Origin: Auanema rhodensis
Lineage: Eukaryota > Nematoda > Chromadorea > Rhabditida > Rhabditidae
Assembly: GCA_964057225.1 (NCBI GenBank)
Contig: OZ059894.1
Coordinates: forward strand, 11,666,131 to 11,730,130
Length of the DNA stretch: 64,000 nucleotides
Direction of reading: 5' to 3'
In this document: positions 62,001-64,000 of the stretch, one piece after another
How the letters are laid out: each line of letters starts with the position of its first letter
How positions within the stretch are numbered: position 1 is the first letter of the stretch
Position numbers and translations under genes: made by a program
The notes under the pieces: model-generated
What the model saw: the letters and a program-made list of their open reading frames with translations, nothing else
Database searches by the model: none
Told to the model about the DNA's origin: nothing

Positions 62001-62763
62001 TTGGTCTTCCTCAGGTTGTGTGTGTGGTCGGCGCCTTTGTCGGAAGTTGGGAACTTTGATCATAATGTCAAGAGACTTTCTGATTGTGTCTACCAACTCT
62101 TCCAGGACCTGCTCGAGCTCACTTTTGCACACTACCTTTTTAATTCTATCCACCCAAATATTTTCAGAGTTTCTATTCGGATCAGGGTCGGCAAAAGATG
62201 GTTCTGTACTCGGAACCCTGATCTCGTTGAATATTTCACTCTCTCGCGGAAGGGGGGAAACTTCGGCCTCTGGGGACAAGTCCAGAATTGGGGCCTCAAA
62301 TAAGCGTACCGTTGATGGAGATCCTTGTTCCTGTCCACTGGATGATGTTTCCTCCATTGTACGCTCCTCCACGGGCGGGGTGGTCGTCCTTGTGCCTGGT
62401 GGGCGGGTGTTCCTGATCCTCCGCAATATAGGGCGGGAACTGGGCTCTCTCGGAGATAGAGGTGAGATCACCACAGTTTCCTCTATGATGCGGAGGCATC
62501 CTTCAGCTTTTTTCTGATGGCTTTTAACGGCCTTCAGATTGCTGGTGAGGCCACAGGCACGGCACTCAAATTCTACTCCGACCTCATGTTCTCTCCGAAG
62601 ATGGCGGACGAGACCATTGTGGTCTGAGTAGGATCGCGGAATAGGAGCGCAGATTGAACAAGAAAAAGGGCTCTGAAGAGGCACCTTTAGCTTGTAAAGC
62701 CCTTGCTCCATCTCTAGCAGATCTAAAGACTTACGTAGTACAGTTGCAATATCGATTTAGCCA
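59037..62763 (-). mobile_element. Element A copy 3: full length
   Basis: 3727 bp. Sense order: 52-nt 5' UTR, ORF 62711-59433, and a 396-nt 3' UTR with the same terminal hairpin as copy 1 (one substitution, tattggat for tattgaat). It is visibly more diverged than copies 1 and 2 are from each other, so it represents an older or separate insertion. It remains intact. Confidence 0.94.
59433..62711 (-). CDS. Retrotransposon polyprotein, copy 3 (1092 aa)
   Basis: Same domain order and length as the unit 1 protein, with no stop or frameshift. By eye about 17 residues differ. They cluster outside the catalytic motifs, for example in the acidic linker around residue 168 and near residue 610. The last residue is His instead of Asn. 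D454, YADD 552-555, C911-C914-H923-C928, P973-D974 and D989 are unchanged. One change (Ser to Pro at about residue 917) lies inside the CCHC knuckle but not at a metal ligand. Preserved frame despite divergence suggests selection for a working protein until recently. Confidence 0.93.
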   Translation of the reverse strand: MEQGLYKLKVPLQSPFSCSICAPIPRSYSDHNGLVRHLRREHEVGVEFECRACGLTSNLKAVKSHQKKAEGCLRIIEETVVISPLSPREPSSRPILRRIRNTRPPGTRTTTPPVEERTMEETSSSGQEQGSPSTVRLFEAPILDLSPEAEVSPLPRESEIFNEIRVPSTEPSFADPDPNRNSENIWVDRIKKVVCKSELEQVLEELVDTIRKSLDIMIKVPNFRQRRRPHTQPEEDQKTQAMKIQKLWRANKKKAFRQLLGEQSETCTIPSADVEKHFLSVHSSQGPALPITVTRPDLPTSTDPLEGVFTPLEVWERIRRCSDTAPGADGLRYSHWKKFDQGGHILAAIFNTVHKLGHIPFSWKESTTVLIHKKGDKADINNWRPIALSCTIGKTYSACLTHRLLTWARAEKRLSPSQKGFVAKAGCMEHNFLLQSTIADAKRKREKIAIAWLDLANAFGSLPHETLLDVLRWSGMAEASISRVRALYTDASTRIQTGSGLTSTIPVHAGVLQGSPLSPILFNLAIEPLIKTILETSTGYKLHNHNIAVLAYADDLALVSSSSEDLQKMLDAASNAANFTGLTFKPAKCATLTIDKGKISTASYMLQSCFLPALSKFDSYSHLGIPTGMHLHKSAVPTVNIMSQHLEKIDKSLLAEWQKADAVRTFLMPCLNFHMTNGHVPKSKLVAFDKELKRCARRWMHYPPNASAEPIYLPTNYGGLGLSRLQHLSDVCEVTHAYQLLKSSDLVVADIAHQDSIKVASKRIKRQASNDETAAYYNGSVDGIFDTETSDVSSIWTRVRVAMRQLKKLINANWTCLESGLELNLNNQLLTPSLCHRSLRRALWLKDLRILLQKPDQGKVFDVTMLNKASNHFMAKGDFIRFADWRFIHKARLNTLQLNGCRRHGEGNKQCRRCSYPNETAAHVLGHCHFHTRAIQLRHNNIVDRLIKALPEPKNGEVYTNQPLPGINSTLRPDIVVVDHDAKHCSIVDVTVSYENRRQAMIAARMIKERKYADIASQYQCLGYKTSVEAYVVGMLGTMDPLNVQALRSLKISSHYNRLMEKLVVADTIKWARNIYVEHVSGVRQYEEEIIH

Positions 62764-62822
62764 TTAACCTTATTGTGAACCAATGGAACACATATCGAAG
62801 GTTAATTCGATAAGAACGATTA
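62764..62822 (-). repeat. 59-bp target-site duplication, 5' side of element A copy 3
   Basis: Partner of 58978-59036. Confidence 0.95.
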
Positions 62823-62859
62823 CTACACTTTGATCTTAGCCAAAAGGCCGAGAAGCGAT

Positions 62860-63302
62860 ACAGCATAGCCATGAGTATCAAAGACATCAAGCAAATGTAT
62901 CGTACTTGTTACGAGTGCACTCTCTCATTTGAATATAAAAGTGTGGTTTGACAATCTTGACTGTACAGGTCATAAATGGCTCATATAAACTGTGGATTTA
63001 CTCAACTTTTGGACTTATTTTTTTCTTATTCGAAGCGCTGCACTTTTTTCTATTCTTTTTATTCAAATACTTGTATATAGTTTTATATGTACGGTTGCAA
63101 AGTTTCCGAATATTTTATATATTTTTATACAATAATTAGGAGAAGGTTAATACAATGAAATCTCCCAACTTTACAGTGTTTGTATTGCTTACAGTATCTA
63201 GAACAACCACTCTTGTAATATTAGAGCACATATCAATCAACAACTTTTTCTAGTTATCAAAGCTTTTTTATTTCTTCAAGATATTTCAAATAAAATATAA
63301 AA
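62860..63302 (-). promoter_or_regulatory. U2 upstream region, unit 21
   Basis: Same 443-bp sequence as in unit 2. It would transcribe U2 nt 1-96 and then element A in the sense direction. Confidence 0.6.
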
Positions 63303-63420
63303 GCTTACGACACCCGGGATTCCCAAGCCGTCTCCGATCCAAGTACTAACCGGGCCCAACGTTGCTTGACTTGCCAGATCGGACGGGATGGCGTACTTTC
63401 AACGTGGTATGGTCGTAAGC
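63303..63420 (-). rRNA. 5S rRNA (5Sa, unit 21)
   Basis: Complete copy. Confidence 0.98.
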
Positions 63421-63662
63421 AATGTTATATTCTTCATTATCAGTTATATCACTCTAAATCTTGTTGTTAATAGTTAGGACCACAAAGAAAACAACAGGAA
63501 CAGTAACAAATGAAATGCCCAAACTTTACAGTGTTCGAGTTATTTACAGTATCTAAGACTACCTCTGTCGTGTTATTAGAGCAAACATTCGATTAACAAC
63601 AACTTTTTTTTAGTTATCAAAGCTTTTTTATTTCTTCAAAAAATTTCAAATAAAATATAAAA

Positions 63663-63780
63663 GCTTACGACACCCGGGATTCCCAAGCCGTCTCCGATCC
63701 AAGTACTAACCGGGCCCAACGTTGCTTGACTTGCCAGATCGGACGGGATGGCGTACTTTCAACGTGGTATGGTCGTAAGC
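63663..63780 (-). rRNA. 5S rRNA (5Sb, unit 21)
   Basis: Complete copy. Confidence 0.98.
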
Positions 63781-63922
63781 AATGTCATATTCTTCATTAT
63801 CAGTTATATCACTCTAAATCTTGTTGTTAATAGATACGACCACAAAGAAAACAACAGGAACAGTAACAATAACAAAAAAAATTTTTTTTTCACCTATGTG
63901 TCTAAAGGTTAGCCATGTATCC

Positions 63923-63962
<40 letters not shown>

Positions 63963-64000
63963 ACAGTAAAAAGTCCAATCAAGAGAGAAATTTTTTCAAC
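63781..64000. other. Long spacer, unit 22, partial at window edge
   Basis: Starts like every other spacer; TA tract 63926-63960 (35 bp). The array continues past the window. Confidence 0.9.

Larger units (their letters stand above)
58890..62859 (-). pseudogene. U2 snRNA gene of unit 21, split by element A copy 3
   Basis: U2 nt 1-96 lies at 62859-62764 and nt 38-184 at 59036-58890. This is the cleanest insertion in the window and defines the site: after nt 37, within GTAG|TA. The upstream half lacks the Sm site, so any RNA from it would not assemble as a normal snRNP. Confidence 0.96.
1..64000 (-). repeat. Tandem array of linked 5S rRNA and U2 snRNA genes (21 units plus part of a 22nd)
   Basis: The window is a head-to-tail repeat with nothing unique outside it. 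Spacing between successive 5Sa genes is 2461-2503 bp in units without large insertions. It is 6153 bp across unit 14 and 5897 bp across unit 21, which carry retrotransposons. All RNA genes point the same way. The distance from the U2 5' end to the 5Sa gene is 444 bp in every unit checked. Units are almost identical base for base, which indicates concerted evolution. Real differences are TA-tract length, a few single-base variants, 5S copy number (three in unit 13, one in unit 20) and insertions in U2. Confidence 0.97.

Noticed and set aside
1-64000. CRISPR array or bacterial repeat locus
   Set aside because: The repeats are about 2.5 kb with eukaryotic snRNA and 5S genes; no short direct repeats with unique spacers exist.
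1-64000. Assembly artefact producing a false tandem array
   Set aside because: Each unit has its own TA length, and several have private variants, hybrid 5S flanks or different insertions, so they are distinct units. Exact unit number still needs long-read support.

Overview
The window looks like nuclear DNA from a nematode. The whole 64 kb is one head-to-tail array of 5S rRNA and U2 snRNA genes. It is AT-rich and enters and leaves the window mid-unit. The nematode call rests on two RNA genes that resemble, from memory, those of C. elegans: a 118-nt 5S rRNA opening GCTTACGACCATACCACG, and a U2 snRNA with ATCGCTTCTCGGCCTTTTGG at its 5' end, an ATTTTTG Sm site and a conserved TTGCACT loop IV. 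The species cannot be read from the sequence. An enoplean worm such as Trichinella or a relative is only a guess.

Layout. I number 21 units, plus the start of a 22nd. Every gene lies on the minus strand. On the + axis each plain unit (2461-2503 bp) reads: long spacer of about 1.37 kb, U2 gene (184 bp), 443-bp U2 upstream region, 5S gene (5Sa), 242-bp linker, 5S gene (5Sb). The window holds 42 complete 5S genes, one partial 5S gene and 21 U2 loci, of which 17 are uninterrupted. Unit 13 has three 5S genes and unit 20 has one. Units differ mainly in the length of a TA microsatellite (27-63 bp).

Mobile elements. Four U2 loci (units 1, 13, 14 and 21) are broken at nearly the same place, after about U2 nucleotide 37, inside the branch-site recognition sequence GTAGTA (nt 34-39). 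The main invader, called element A here, is a non-LTR retrotransposon in the same orientation as U2. It encodes 1092 aa: N-terminal zinc fingers, a YADD reverse transcriptase, and a C-terminal CCHC plus PD-(D/E)XK restriction-like endonuclease. It is flanked by long duplications of U2 (59 bp, and 75 bp for one copy). Two copies are full length with intact frames (units 1 and 21), one is 5'-truncated (unit 14), and one is a 70-bp 3' stub (unit 13). The architecture and target fit the R2/NeSL-type endonuclease group, most likely the U2-targeting Utopia lineage. That assignment is inference until a reverse transcriptase tree is built.

In unit 1 a second, 743-bp non-coding element (element B) sits at the regenerated target immediately 5' of A, with its own 41-bp duplication. 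The spacer of every unit carries a decayed copy of exactly this 41-bp U2 duplication. It lies between a B-like 3' tail and a B-like 5' end, so part of the permanent spacer seems to be built from old U2-targeted insertions. The array therefore acts both as a supply of 5S and U2 RNA and as a renewable landing site for these elements, kept uniform by unequal exchange and gene conversion.
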